A DNA stretch of 6,727 bases, taken from positions 1 through 6,727 of the forward strand of contig DAOUEW010000359.1 in the NCBI GenBank assembly GCA_034430275.1. Direction: 5' to 3'. This document shows positions 1 through 6,656 of this stretch, piece by piece. The position numbers were made by a program, and so were the translations under genes. Below the pieces are notes generated by a model. It was not told the DNA's origin and made no database searches. It was given only the letters and a program-made list of their open reading frames with translations. This stretch comes from JAUVXJ01 sp034430275 (GTDB lineage: Bacteria; Chloroflexota; Anaerolineae; UBA7937; B3-Chlor). The stretch's first letter is position 1. Every line of letters starts with the position of its first letter.

Positions 1-261
1 CAGAATCCATGCCTCGTCCAGCTCGTCAGAAGCGCCCTCCAGAAACCTCTCCCAACCGGCCCTCTCGCGAAGGATCGCTTCGTCGGGCTCTGGGAGCAGG
101 TCTAGGATGCCCTTGCTGATGGAGTAGCGCGCGTCGCAGGCAGCGCAGCTCAGCCATCCTGCTGTTACGACGCCTGCCTCGCCGGCCTCCGTGGATTCCA
201 GCCGCCAGTCGCTTCGCTCGCACGCCGGGCAGACCAGCCATTCCAGTAGCTCCCTTTGCAT
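1..261 (-). CDS. Trm112-like zinc-ribbon protein, probable N-terminus of a methyltransferase (3' part beyond window)
   Basis: The gene starts at the ATG at 261 and stays open for 87 codons to the left edge, so only the N-terminus is visible. The protein begins MQRELLEWLVCPACE and has two cysteine pairs, C11-x2-C14 and C39-x2-C42, followed by a YSISKGILDLLPEP segment (46-59). This pattern (CPxC, then CxxC, then Y-x-I-x-x-G-I-x-x-L-L-P) is the signature of the Trm112/UPF0434 zinc-ribbon fold, so one structural Zn is expected. Stand-alone members are about 60 residues and would end near here. This frame continues into an acidic helical stretch (EAILRERAGWERFLEGASDELDEAW), which suits a longer protein with a SAM-dependent methyltransferase domain after the ribbon; that domain is not visible and is inferred. 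The start is chosen because it gives the ribbon its usual N-terminal position and lies just below a strong promoter. There is no Shine-Dalgarno, which fits leaderless translation. Confidence 0.8.
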   Translation of the reverse strand, partial: MQRELLEWLVCPACERSDWRLESTEAGEAGVVTAGWLSCAACDARYSISKGILDLLPEPDEAILRERAGWERFLEGASDELDEAWIL

Positions 262-270
262 GGTGAGCCT

Positions 271-299
271 ATCATATCTCCCCAATGGGCCGAAGTCAA
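271..299 (-). promoter_or_regulatory. Sigma70-type promoter for the zinc-ribbon gene, probably leaderless
   Basis: On the minus strand a -35 box TTGACT (299-294) is followed by exactly 17 bp and a -10 box TATGAT (276-271). Each box differs from the consensus (TTGACA, TATAAT) at one position and the spacing is optimal. Only 9 nt (270-262) separate the -10 box from the ATG at 261. Since transcription normally begins 5 to 9 nt after the -10 box, the 5' leader should be about 0 to 4 nt. No purine-rich ribosome-binding site lies between the box and the start. The promoter makes the downstream gene a separate transcription unit from the sugar operon upstream. Confidence 0.7.
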
Positions 300-341
300 G
301 GCAACATGTCGATCCACGTGAGGACCGCACTGAGATCGCAC

Positions 342-355
342 CTCAGGCCCCTGAG
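342..355. repeat. Small inverted repeat with nested outer pairing
   Basis: CTCAGG (342-347) is complementary to CCTGAG (350-355) around a two-base centre, so a folded RNA would open one or two of the inner pairs. Outside it, GATCGC (334-339) can pair with GCGATC (368-373), giving a two-level stem. No T-run follows on either strand. The role is unknown; chance cannot be excluded at this size. Confidence 0.35.
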
Positions 356-381
356 TCGGGGCGTCCGGCGATCACCCTCTC

Positions 382-411
382 TGTAGCTGCACGGCATGCC
401 GTGCGGCTACA
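382..411. repeat. 30-nt palindrome with GTAG...CTAC ends (REP/MITE-like)
   Basis: The left arm TGTAGCTGCACGGCA (382-396) and the right arm TGCCGTGCGGCTACA (397-411) are reverse complements except for one position (T388 opposite G405, a wobble in RNA). The arms meet with no spacer, so the DNA is a near-perfect 30-nt palindrome that can form a long hairpin. It has no T-run after it on either strand. Its GTAG and CTAC ends match those of the palindrome about 75 nt away, suggesting that both belong to one dispersed palindromic family. Confidence 0.7.
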
Positions 412-459
412 ACTGTCCCGCCAGAGGTTTTCAGTGGCCTCACGCCCTCAGCGGCCGCA

Positions 460-473
460 GTGGTTCGGACCAC
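460..473. repeat. Small hairpin, 5-bp stem
   Basis: GTGGT (460-464) and ACCAC (469-473) form a five-pair stem around TCGG. It lies just inside the strong palindrome at 484-512 on the side away from the flippase gene. A stem this short could occur by chance; no function is assigned. Confidence 0.3.
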
Positions 474-483
474 AGGACACTCC

Positions 484-512
484 GTAGGGGCGGGTCTGAG
501 ACCCGCCCCTAC
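484..512. repeat. 29-nt perfect inverted repeat with GTAG...CTAC ends; possible operon-end hairpin
   Basis: GTAGGGGCGGGTC (484-496) and GACCCGCCCCTAC (500-512) are exact reverse complements around TGA (497-499), giving a 13-bp, very GC-rich stem. It begins 34 nt after the flippase stop codon, where a transcript-end or mRNA-stabilising hairpin is expected. Neither side is followed by a T-run, so it is not a canonical intrinsic terminator. From memory, GTAGGGGC...GCCCCTAC palindromes recur between genes in several bacterial groups, including Chloroflexota, so a mobile REP-like element is the preferred reading, with a secondary role at the operon end. Confidence 0.75.
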
Positions 513-546
513 AAGCCGTCGAAGTCATGCCGCATGACGCTCGCGA

Positions 547-1854
547 TCAACCCCTTCTGTGGTCGCCACGGTTGCCTCCCAGAACGATAACTAACACGTT
601 CACCGTCAGCAGGCCGGACACCAACCCCAGCGTCAGCGCGCCAACCAGCTCCAGACCACTTCCATGCCGTAGAACCATACCCAGAAGCGCGACAACCGGG
701 CCTGCGAGAAGTCCGTACAACGGGCGAGTGTATCTTCTGGCCAACAGGTAGTGAACCTCGAGATAGAGAAGCGACAGGATCAGCATAGCCACCGAGTAGA
801 ACAACACCAGAGCGGCAGTGCCAGGTGAGGCGTAGCTGCTCCCGAAGAGGATGGAGATCACTTGTTGCGGGAACAGCGCGTAGACGAGAACCACGCTGGC
901 GCTGGCAGCAAGGGTAGCCAGAAACGCAAACCCCAGGTACTGTCTCGTCGATCGGCCCGAAACGCTGGCGCTCGCCACCCTCGGCACCATGATGATCACC
1001 ACAAAGCCGGGCAAGTAGTAGGCGATCTTGCCCAGGAGAGCGGCTATCGCGTAGTGGGCTGAGTCCGCCGCCGACAGATAGTGGCGGGCAAGGGTGACGT
1101 CCACGTTCATCAGCAAGACCACCGAAGCGTAAGTGACCAAAGTCGACCATATATCCCTCGGATAGGTCGTCTCCTCGTCCACCGTGGCGCCAGCCTCAGA
1201 GCCTCCCGTTCCCCTGGTCGAGGCCACCACCGCGAACCAGTACGCCGCCGCTGCCGTCGTCGCCAGGAACAATGCTGCCAGGGCACCCTCGACCCCCAGA
1301 CCCACGATCACCAAGAACGCTCCAAGGGCAAGTTTGCCCACGTACCTGGTGAGGATGCCGGCCGCCAGGACGTTGAACCGCTGTGTACCTTGTAGCACGC
1401 CCTCGGCGAATGGAACGTACAGGGAAACCAGGCACAGTGCACCCGCCAGCCAGATGGGCGGCAGCGATGTGTGGAAGAAGGAGGAGAGGTAAGGGGCGAC
1501 GACGAGATAGCCAGCAATACCGGCCAGTATGATCAGCGTGGTCCGGCGCAGATCCTCACGCACAAATCGACGTACCTGGTCGTACCCGCCTCGCACGACC
1601 ATCTCGGCTGTCTGGCGAGCTACCGTGAGCTTGATGGTGCTCACCGGTATAGTGATCAGTAGTGCAAACGACATCAGACCGTTCAGCAGCCCAAAATCCG
1701 AGGCTCGAAGACTCCTGCTCATGACGAGCTGGAATAGATAGCTCAACACGTGACTGGCCAGCATGGCCAAGACGAGCCCCCAGGACTGCGCGATCTGAGC
1801 GGGGAGTCTCCGCCTCATCATGCTCAGGGTGCGAACGCCGGTATCACCGATCAT
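547..1854 (-). CDS. Oligosaccharide flippase, MOP/PST (Wzx-like) family
   Basis: A 435-residue integral membrane protein expected to flip a lipid-linked oligosaccharide from the cytoplasmic to the outer leaflet. About 12 hydrophobic helices are visible, near residues 24-44, 56-76, 107-124, 133-150, 170-188, 190-211, 236-255, 268-290, 307-327, 343-366, 378-396 and 402-426. Typical PST features are the YLFQLVMSRSLRASDFGLLN stretch (39-58), the cytoplasmic loop starting IKLTVARQTAEMV (74-86), and NVDVTLARHYLSAADSAHYA (250-269) followed by a helix ending in VPR. The length is at the short end for Wzx proteins, which often have 12 to 14 helices. The open frame continues upstream, but I choose the ATG at 1854: AGGTGG lies 3 nt before it and helix 1 is then correctly placed. 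This start overlaps the preceding gene by 11 nt, which indicates translational coupling. The substrate cannot be told from sequence; a MATE-type drug exporter is unlikely given the polysaccharide neighbours. Confidence 0.85.
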   Translation of the reverse strand: MIGDTGVRTLSMMRRRLPAQIAQSWGLVLAMLASHVLSYLFQLVMSRSLRASDFGLLNGLMSFALLITIPVSTIKLTVARQTAEMVVRGGYDQVRRFVREDLRRTTLIILAGIAGYLVVAPYLSSFFHTSLPPIWLAGALCLVSLYVPFAEGVLQGTQRFNVLAAGILTRYVGKLALGAFLVIVGLGVEGALAALFLATTAAAAYWFAVVASTRGTGGSEAGATVDEETTYPRDIWSTLVTYASVVLLMNVDVTLARHYLSAADSAHYAIAALLGKIAYYLPGFVVIIMVPRVASASVSGRSTRQYLGFAFLATLAASASVVLVYALFPQQVISILFGSSYASPGTAALVLFYSVAMLILSLLYLEVHYLLARRYTRPLYGLLAGPVVALLGMVLRHGSGLELVGALTLGLVSGLLTVNVLVIVLGGNRGDHRRG

Positions 1855-4800
1855 GGCCCACCTGACTCTTCGCTTCCCGCGTACCTGCGGAACGATCCGC
1901 CCGCCGGTTCTCCCTCCAGGACTTGAGCAGGCAGACACCCATAACAGCAAAGGTGGCGCCATAACCCAGGCCTGAAACTGCGAAGGCCAACCACTGATAT
2001 CTCTGGCCCACGAACTCCAGGGTGAGTTCGTACTCTCCCACCTTGTCGATAGTGTAGGCGTTGACGAAGTAGTAGCTGGGCAAAGGACTGATCTCCTCTC
2101 CGTCGACAAGCACACGCCAGAGCGGATCGTAGGGGGTCGAGAAGACCAGCGTGTAGGGCGCGGTGGCGTCCACTCGGAGACGGTAGAGCCAAGCGTTAGT
2201 CTGCTGCCATTCGAGGATCTCCCCCGGCCTCTCGCCCAGCGCCGAGAGAAGCTCTGCGACCGGCGCCGGGGTGGGGTGCTGTGGAGACAGCAAAAACGTC
2301 TCCACCCCCGGAGCGGGACCCGGAGACTCCAGACTCAGCCTGTCTTCCACCACAGTGATGGTCCCAATACCGACGCCATCCTTCACATCTGTGCCACCTA
2401 TGCCTATCGTCATCGAGGAGACCTGGTCCCAGCGCACGATGCCTTCGGTATCGTCGGGGTCGTGGAGAGGGATGCTCACGGTCTCCCACTGGGAGTACAG
2501 GTCGTTGAACGAGTACACGGCCCTGCCAGAGTCGCCGAAGGTGATACGCACACGGACCTCCTCCCCGCTATCCAGCCCCTTGAAATCGAGACGGAGATAG
2601 CTGGACTGAGTCCAATCTTGCGGCTCCTCGAATTCCAGTTGCAGTATCGGAGTGTACCCGCTGGCTGGCTTCCCCTCCCGCACGAGGAAGCGCCCCCCGG
2701 GCAGGAATCGCGGCAGCTCTTCCTGACCTCCGTAGAGCGCGCGTCGTGCGCCCGCCTCCTCCAGGTGCTCCAGAGGTATCTCCCACTGGTCAAACCTCGA
2801 TAGTTGAGTAGAAGACCCGGATGGGCGCCAGAGTCGACTCTCTTCCGCCAGAGACACCACATCTACTTGGGTCTCCTCGATGATGGCGGCCAGCAATTCC
2901 CCAGCCTCGTCCATGGCTCCCGCGCTGACCAGGGCAACCTCATCCAGACGAGTCTCGAAGGCCCCAGCGGTCGCCAGAGCGGTCACTTCAACCTCGTGAG
3001 GTCCTGGCCCGAGGGTAGCCGTGCCCACCTTCTCCCAGACAAAGCCCACATCGGTGCTAGCACTGGGGAACAAGACGCCCACCAACTGTCCGTTGAGCTC
3101 GAACTGGACCAGGGAGGCCTTGGGCCCATAGAACACCCGCGCCCACAACTCATACTCCTGCGCGGGCAGTCCCCTGTCCAGGTCGATGGTGAGTCTGACC
3201 TGCGCATGGTTCTCCCGCGTCCGTAGGACCCCCTGCCCGTTGGTCAGGAGTGAAGGCGCACCGACCCTGGTCCACAGTGAGTCTGTTTCCATACGAACGG
3301 CGCCCATGTCCGCCGAGGCACGCTCTCCGATCATCATCGCCAGGTCCAGCAACTCGCTGTTGTGGAAAACCAGCAAGTCTGTCTGGCGTACGGCGTCGAG
3401 CAAGCCCTCTCTCCCAAGCTCAACGAAAGCTCGCGATGCGAAGCGTACATCCCAGTCCTCAAAACTCAGTTCATCGAACGCGGCGATGGTCTCCAAGGAC
3501 TCCAGCCCACCTACGACGAGCATCTTCCTGCTGGGCACGAAGACTCTGGGCACCCAGTAGTCGTTCTCGTAGACGATGGCAGATCTCTGGGGTTCGAGCG
3601 GCCACAGCCTGGGCCCCAACTGTTCGTAGGTGAGGTCTCTCTCTCGTACCTCCCCCACCAGCATTGTGTAGTCGGGTTCTGGCCCCTGGAAGATCTGCCT
3701 CAGACCCTTTAGCCCGGCGAAGAAGTCGTGCTCCTCGTAATCCTGGTCCACGACGACAGGCTGCACGTCGGTGTAGAGCAAAGGATGGGAAGCCAGCGCG
3801 TTACCGGAGTAGCCTTGGACCACCAAGTATCTCACATCGTAGGCGCCCACTATCTTCGCCAGTGTTCCTGTCTTCTCCTCCATCAAATCACCCACGTATC
3901 CGAAAATGTCGTCCGCGTAGCCGTGGAAGTATCCCTCGTCGAACGAAGACAGTCCATTGAAGATGCCGCCCAGGAAGCCCAGGTCATGCTGTAGCCAGCC
4001 CCCAGGCACGAAGGCTCTTTCTCCACGGAAGGGTGAGACCATATACCTGCCGCTTCCGCCATTCTCGTCGAGCCACTGATGCGGTGCTAGCTCCTCCTCT
4101 GCCATTCCCCAGGTCTGATAGCCATCGGTGAACACGTAGGATACGCCAATGGTGCAGCCGAGGAGTAGGACACCCACGGCAGCCATTGCCGCCCCTCGTG
4201 CGACAGTGCGACGGCCGATGGTCTCCAACCTGTCCTTCACAAAGCGATAGGCGGCATCCACTGTTAGTCCAGCGAGGAAAGCGTAGGCCAGCCAAGTGAT
4301 CATCAGCCAACGGTTGGGAACGTGTAGGTGATCGACCATAGGCACCTGTCGCCACAGGAGGGCGTACACCTCGCCCAGAGGTGACCACGGCCCCTTGGCC
4401 AGGAACACGGAGACAGCAGCGGCAAGCAGAAAGAAACTGACCCTTCTATTGCCCCGCAACCGCACCTGCGCGAACGCCAGGGTCGGAGCGAGCAGCAGTG
4501 CGGCTCCGTAGACGAGGGGGGGCAGGAACTGGTGAGTGTCGTAACTCGTGCCGCCTCGCCAGAAGAGGTAGCTGTAGATCACTCCCTGTCCCTTCAGTGT
4601 AGGCCAGAAGCTGAGAGTGTCCTCACCTATCTGTGACAGGCTGAACTGCAGGGTCGCGTGCTTCGTACCTGTCACCAGCAAGGGCAGCCACACGTAGGCG
4701 CTGAGCACCGCCCCCAGAATCAAGGCAGGTATCAAGAGCCGAAGCGCATCCGCCGCCGCGGTCCTCCACGCCCTCCCAGCCATCGCCACCCACCAGATGG

Positions 4801-5428
4801 CGAACAAGCCCACGAAGGGGAGTATGTATGCCAGGGGGTCCATGCGTAGAGCCGGAAGCAAGCCCACTAGTAGGCCCAGCGCGAGCACACGGAACAGCGT
4901 CGGTCTTTCAAGGCCCCTCTCCAGCGCCCAGAAGAAGAGAGGAGTGAGAGAATAGGCGATGAACAGGAGCCCATGCCCGCTGGCCACGTTGGCCGCAAAC
5001 CACGGGCTCGTCGCGAAGATGATTGCCGCTGCCAGAGAAGCCAGCACGCTGCGGGTGGTCGTGCAGGCATAGAGATACATCAGCAGTGCCGCGGCCAGGA
5101 CCGGCAGCACAACCACAGCTCGGGAAACCAGCGCGGGATCTCCCAGGACGGCGGCCACGAACGCGAGCAGGCGGAACAGATCGATAGGGGTCACACAGCC
5201 GCTCCCGCTGTCGTCCCAGAGACTGGAGTAGGAATCGGTCTTGGCGAAGTAGGTGATGGGGCGAACGATAGCTGCGGCGTCCCAGCCGCCCGGGAATTCG
5301 TTGTAGAGGATGAGATTGCGGCACATCACGAGGGTCAGCGCCACCAGCAGCGCCAAAGCGGGCCCGTGCCTCCTGGCTGCGCCGATGCTCTTCTGTGCGA
5401 ACCTGCCATGCAGGTCCATGTTTCTCAT
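1844..5428 (-). CDS. Large GT-C-like membrane glycosyltransferase with carbohydrate-binding-like ectodomain (YfhO/PTPS-related type)
   Basis: A 1194-residue protein. Residues 1-431 hold about 12 membrane helices (first at 23-41, last at 410-431) and resemble GT-C enzymes, which transfer sugars from polyprenyl-phosphate donors on the outer membrane face. The first outside loop has FPGGWD (45-50), whose Asp50 is a candidate catalytic residue by position; HVPNRW (369-374) resembles the R-x-P-x-R motif of YfhO-like proteins. Residues about 440-1145 are extracytoplasmic: an alpha/beta region with YDVRYLVV (530-537); a jelly-roll-like segment (about 735-835, YELWARVFYGPKASLVQFELNG); a second beta-rich segment resembling CBM11/CIA30 (about 875-1030, SYLRLDFKGL...WETVSIPL); and a YfhO-like fold (about 1085-1140, VFSTPYDPLWRVLVDG). 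A final helix at 1145-1167 leaves a basic cytoplasmic tail. The ATG at 5428 is preceded by GGAGAG at 8 nt. The acceptor and donor are unknown, and enzymatic activity is inferred; it could be a non-catalytic polymer-handling protein. Confidence 0.78.
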   Translation of the reverse strand: MRNMDLHGRFAQKSIGAARRHGPALALLVALTLVMCRNLILYNEFPGGWDAAAIVRPITYFAKTDSYSSLWDDSGSGCVTPIDLFRLLAFVAAVLGDPALVSRAVVVLPVLAAALLMYLYACTTTRSVLASLAAAIIFATSPWFAANVASGHGLLFIAYSLTPLFFWALERGLERPTLFRVLALGLLVGLLPALRMDPLAYILPFVGLFAIWWVAMAGRAWRTAAADALRLLIPALILGAVLSAYVWLPLLVTGTKHATLQFSLSQIGEDTLSFWPTLKGQGVIYSYLFWRGGTSYDTHQFLPPLVYGAALLLAPTLAFAQVRLRGNRRVSFFLLAAAVSVFLAKGPWSPLGEVYALLWRQVPMVDHLHVPNRWLMITWLAYAFLAGLTVDAAYRFVKDRLETIGRRTVARGAAMAAVGVLLLGCTIGVSYVFTDGYQTWGMAEEELAPHQWLDENGGSGRYMVSPFRGERAFVPGGWLQHDLGFLGGIFNGLSSFDEGYFHGYADDIFGYVGDLMEEKTGTLAKIVGAYDVRYLVVQGYSGNALASHPLLYTDVQPVVVDQDYEEHDFFAGLKGLRQIFQGPEPDYTMLVGEVRERDLTYEQLGPRLWPLEPQRSAIVYENDYWVPRVFVPSRKMLVVGGLESLETIAAFDELSFEDWDVRFASRAFVELGREGLLDAVRQTDLLVFHNSELLDLAMMIGERASADMGAVRMETDSLWTRVGAPSLLTNGQGVLRTRENHAQVRLTIDLDRGLPAQEYELWARVFYGPKASLVQFELNGQLVGVLFPSASTDVGFVWEKVGTATLGPGPHEVEVTALATAGAFETRLDEVALVSAGAMDEAGELLAAIIEETQVDVVSLAEESRLWRPSGSSTQLSRFDQWEIPLEHLEEAGARRALYGGQEELPRFLPGGRFLVREGKPASGYTPILQLEFEEPQDWTQSSYLRLDFKGLDSGEEVRVRITFGDSGRAVYSFNDLYSQWETVSIPLHDPDDTEGIVRWDQVSSMTIGIGGTDVKDGVGIGTITVVEDRLSLESPGPAPGVETFLLSPQHPTPAPVAELLSALGERPGEILEWQQTNAWLYRLRVDATAPYTLVFSTPYDPLWRVLVDGEEISPLPSYYFVNAYTIDKVGEYELTLEFVGQRYQWLAFAVSGLGYGATFAVMGVCLLKSWRENRRADRSAGTREAKSQVGHDR

Positions 5429-5513
5429 TTTCGCCGCTCTCCGAGGAGCTGCTCCCCTTGCCGCCTACCTGGCAGGGTGAGGAAGACCGAGCAACACTGC
5501 GGCGGGTTGCTGG
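5429..5513 (-). other. 85-nt spacer inside the operon
   Basis: This gap lies between the GT4 stop and the start of the GT-C-like gene. It is the longest spacing within the three-gene group. I see no convincing -35/-10 pair and no terminator. A six-pair stem (5443-5448 with 5452-5457, one wobble) sits directly before the ribosome binding site, but it is too small to call a regulatory element. Confidence 0.5.
5437..5442 (-). promoter_or_regulatory. Ribosome binding site of the GT-C-like gene
   Basis: GGAGAG on the minus strand, 8 nt before the ATG at 5428. It supports this start over the in-frame ATG three codons later (5419), which has no well-placed purine tract. Confidence 0.6.
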
Positions 5514-6656
5514 TCAACCTGTGGGCCCTCGTGTCTCCTGCCCGCTGTCCGTCGAGAAAGTATCCAAGATGGCATTCGCCATCTCGTTCCAACTGAATCC
5601 GCGAGCGTGGATCCGCCCCTTCCTCCCCATCTCCAGCCTTCTCTGCGGATCCTGGAGTAACGAGACAATTGCTCTCGCCAGTGGCTGGGGCCCGCCCTCA
5701 GGCAGCACCAGTCCGGTCTCTCCATCGATCACCGTCTTGAGGCCCGCATGCTCGTAGATCACAGGAGGAGTGCCGCAGGCGCTCGATTCCAGGGCAGTGA
5801 GCAGAAAGCCTTCCTTGACGGACGGGAATACACCCACCCAGCTTCGCTGATACAGTTCTATCTTCCTGTCTTCTGCGATGTAGCCCACGAACTGCACGTT
5901 GCCGTACGCGGCTGCCCGCCGCTTGAGGACTGCCTCTCTCTGTCCGTCGCCCGCGATCACCAGCCGAACGCCTGGCACTTGCTCTTCGATGTAGGGAAAG
6001 GCGTCGATGATGTCCTCGACTCTCTTTCGTCGGTCATGCAGATCTCCGACGAAGCACAGCAACGGATCCCTGCTCTTCGGGCCTGGCACGTACCGTTCTA
6101 GATCGATTCCACACGGCGCAACGACGATCTGGTCTGGTGACGATCCCAGAGCCAGCAGGTCGTCTCGTGTGCCCTCGCTGATGGCCACTAGTCTTGTCCG
6201 GCGGTAGAGGTAACCGATGGACTTCTCGGTCAAGTAGCCGAACAAGGCCTTGGGGAAAGGCAGGACCTCGAACCACGAGCGCCCCATGATGTGGTGGATC
6301 AGAACGGAGGTAGGCCGCCGGGAGTAGAGGGGCACGTAGAGTGGATAGGCCAGAATGTTCTCCAGCACCACATCCGCCCAATCCCTGTGTCTTGTTGTAT
6401 AGAGGAGCGGCAGGACCGCCAGGGCCGAGTGAAAGCCCCCCGACCGGATCACTTCCACCCCACATGCCATCTCTCTGCGAGGGAACTGGGTTCCTTCACA
6501 GACGCACAAGACCCTGACCCGGTGACCCTGCTCAATCCAGCGCTGGCCGAGGTGCATGATGATCTCCCTGCCTCCATCAGACCTCCTCCGGTTCGAGGGT
6601 CCGCGCAATGCGACTACCAGTATGTTCAACTGCCACCTCTTGACGAGACCAAACAC
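5514..6656 (-). CDS. GT4-family glycosyltransferase (GT-B fold)
   Basis: A 380-residue cytosolic or membrane-associated retaining glycosyltransferase, expected to add a sugar from a nucleotide-sugar donor to a lipid-linked glycan. The N-terminal Rossmann domain (about 10-180) opens with NILVVAL (11-17) and the GG loop (28-29) before a helix, as in GT4 enzymes. The linker AISEGTRDDLLALG (158-171) and VVAPCGIDLERY (178-189) mark the domain boundary. The C-terminal domain has FVGDLHDRRKR (202-212), whose Arg/Lys would contact the donor diphosphate, VIAGDG (233-238), and the E-x7-E motif: E282 in KEGFLLTALESSACGTPPV and E290. Length is normal for the family. The start codon is GTG, supported by GAAGGG 5 nt upstream and by an in-frame TGA just before it (6668-6666), which rules out a longer N-terminus. 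Donor and acceptor cannot be assigned from sequence. Confidence 0.93.
   Translation of the reverse strand: MFGLVKRWQLNILVVALRGPSNRRRSDGGREIIMHLGQRWIEQGHRVRVLCVCEGTQFPRREMACGVEVIRSGGFHSALAVLPLLYTTRHRDWADVVLENILAYPLYVPLYSRRPTSVLIHHIMGRSWFEVLPFPKALFGYLTEKSIGYLYRRTRLVAISEGTRDDLLALGSSPDQIVVAPCGIDLERYVPGPKSRDPLLCFVGDLHDRRKRVEDIIDAFPYIEEQVPGVRLVIAGDGQREAVLKRRAAAYGNVQFVGYIAEDRKIELYQRSWVGVFPSVKEGFLLTALESSACGTPPVIYEHAGLKTVIDGETGLVLPEGGPQPLARAIVSLLQDPQRRLEMGRKGRIHARGFSWNEMANAILDTFSTDSGQETRGPTG

Larger units (their letters stand above)
262..546. other. Intergenic region between the glycan operon and the zinc-ribbon gene
   Basis: No convincing gene lies here. Short open frames on both strands lack a recognisable start signal, homology-like motifs or coding character. 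The region holds, from left to right: the promoter at 271-299; a weak hairpin (CTCAGG at 342-347 with CCTGAG at 350-355) nested inside a second pairing (GATCGC at 334-339 with GCGATC at 368-373); a strong palindrome at 382-411; a small hairpin at 460-473; and a strong palindrome at 484-512. The density of inverted repeats suggests a transcription boundary, a landing site for small repeats, or both. Confidence 0.7.

Noticed and set aside
382..512. CRISPR-like spacing of two palindromic repeats
   Set aside because: The two elements differ in sequence apart from their four-base ends, there are only two, and no cas gene is present.
509..1150. A 213-codon minus-strand open frame at the end of the flippase gene
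   Set aside because: It lies in another frame of the flippase, is rich in Arg/Gly/Ser/Pro with no domain pattern, and the flippase frame gives regular membrane helices across the same bases.
2276..2803. A 175-codon plus-strand open frame opposite the ectodomain of the large membrane protein
   Set aside because: Antisense shadow of a gene with clear beta-strand and motif structure; no domain signature of its own.
5437..5457. Possible regulatory hairpin switch masking the ribosome binding site of the GT-C-like gene
   Set aside because: The best stem (5443-5448 with 5452-5457) leaves the binding site free, and the alternative that would cover it has only four pairs. Too weak to claim.
4973..5596. 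A 207-codon plus-strand open frame opposite the junction of the GT4 and GT-C-like genes
   Set aside because: It is antisense to two well-supported genes, has a Gln/Arg/His-rich composition typical of a reverse-frame shadow in GC-rich DNA, and shows no recognisable domain.
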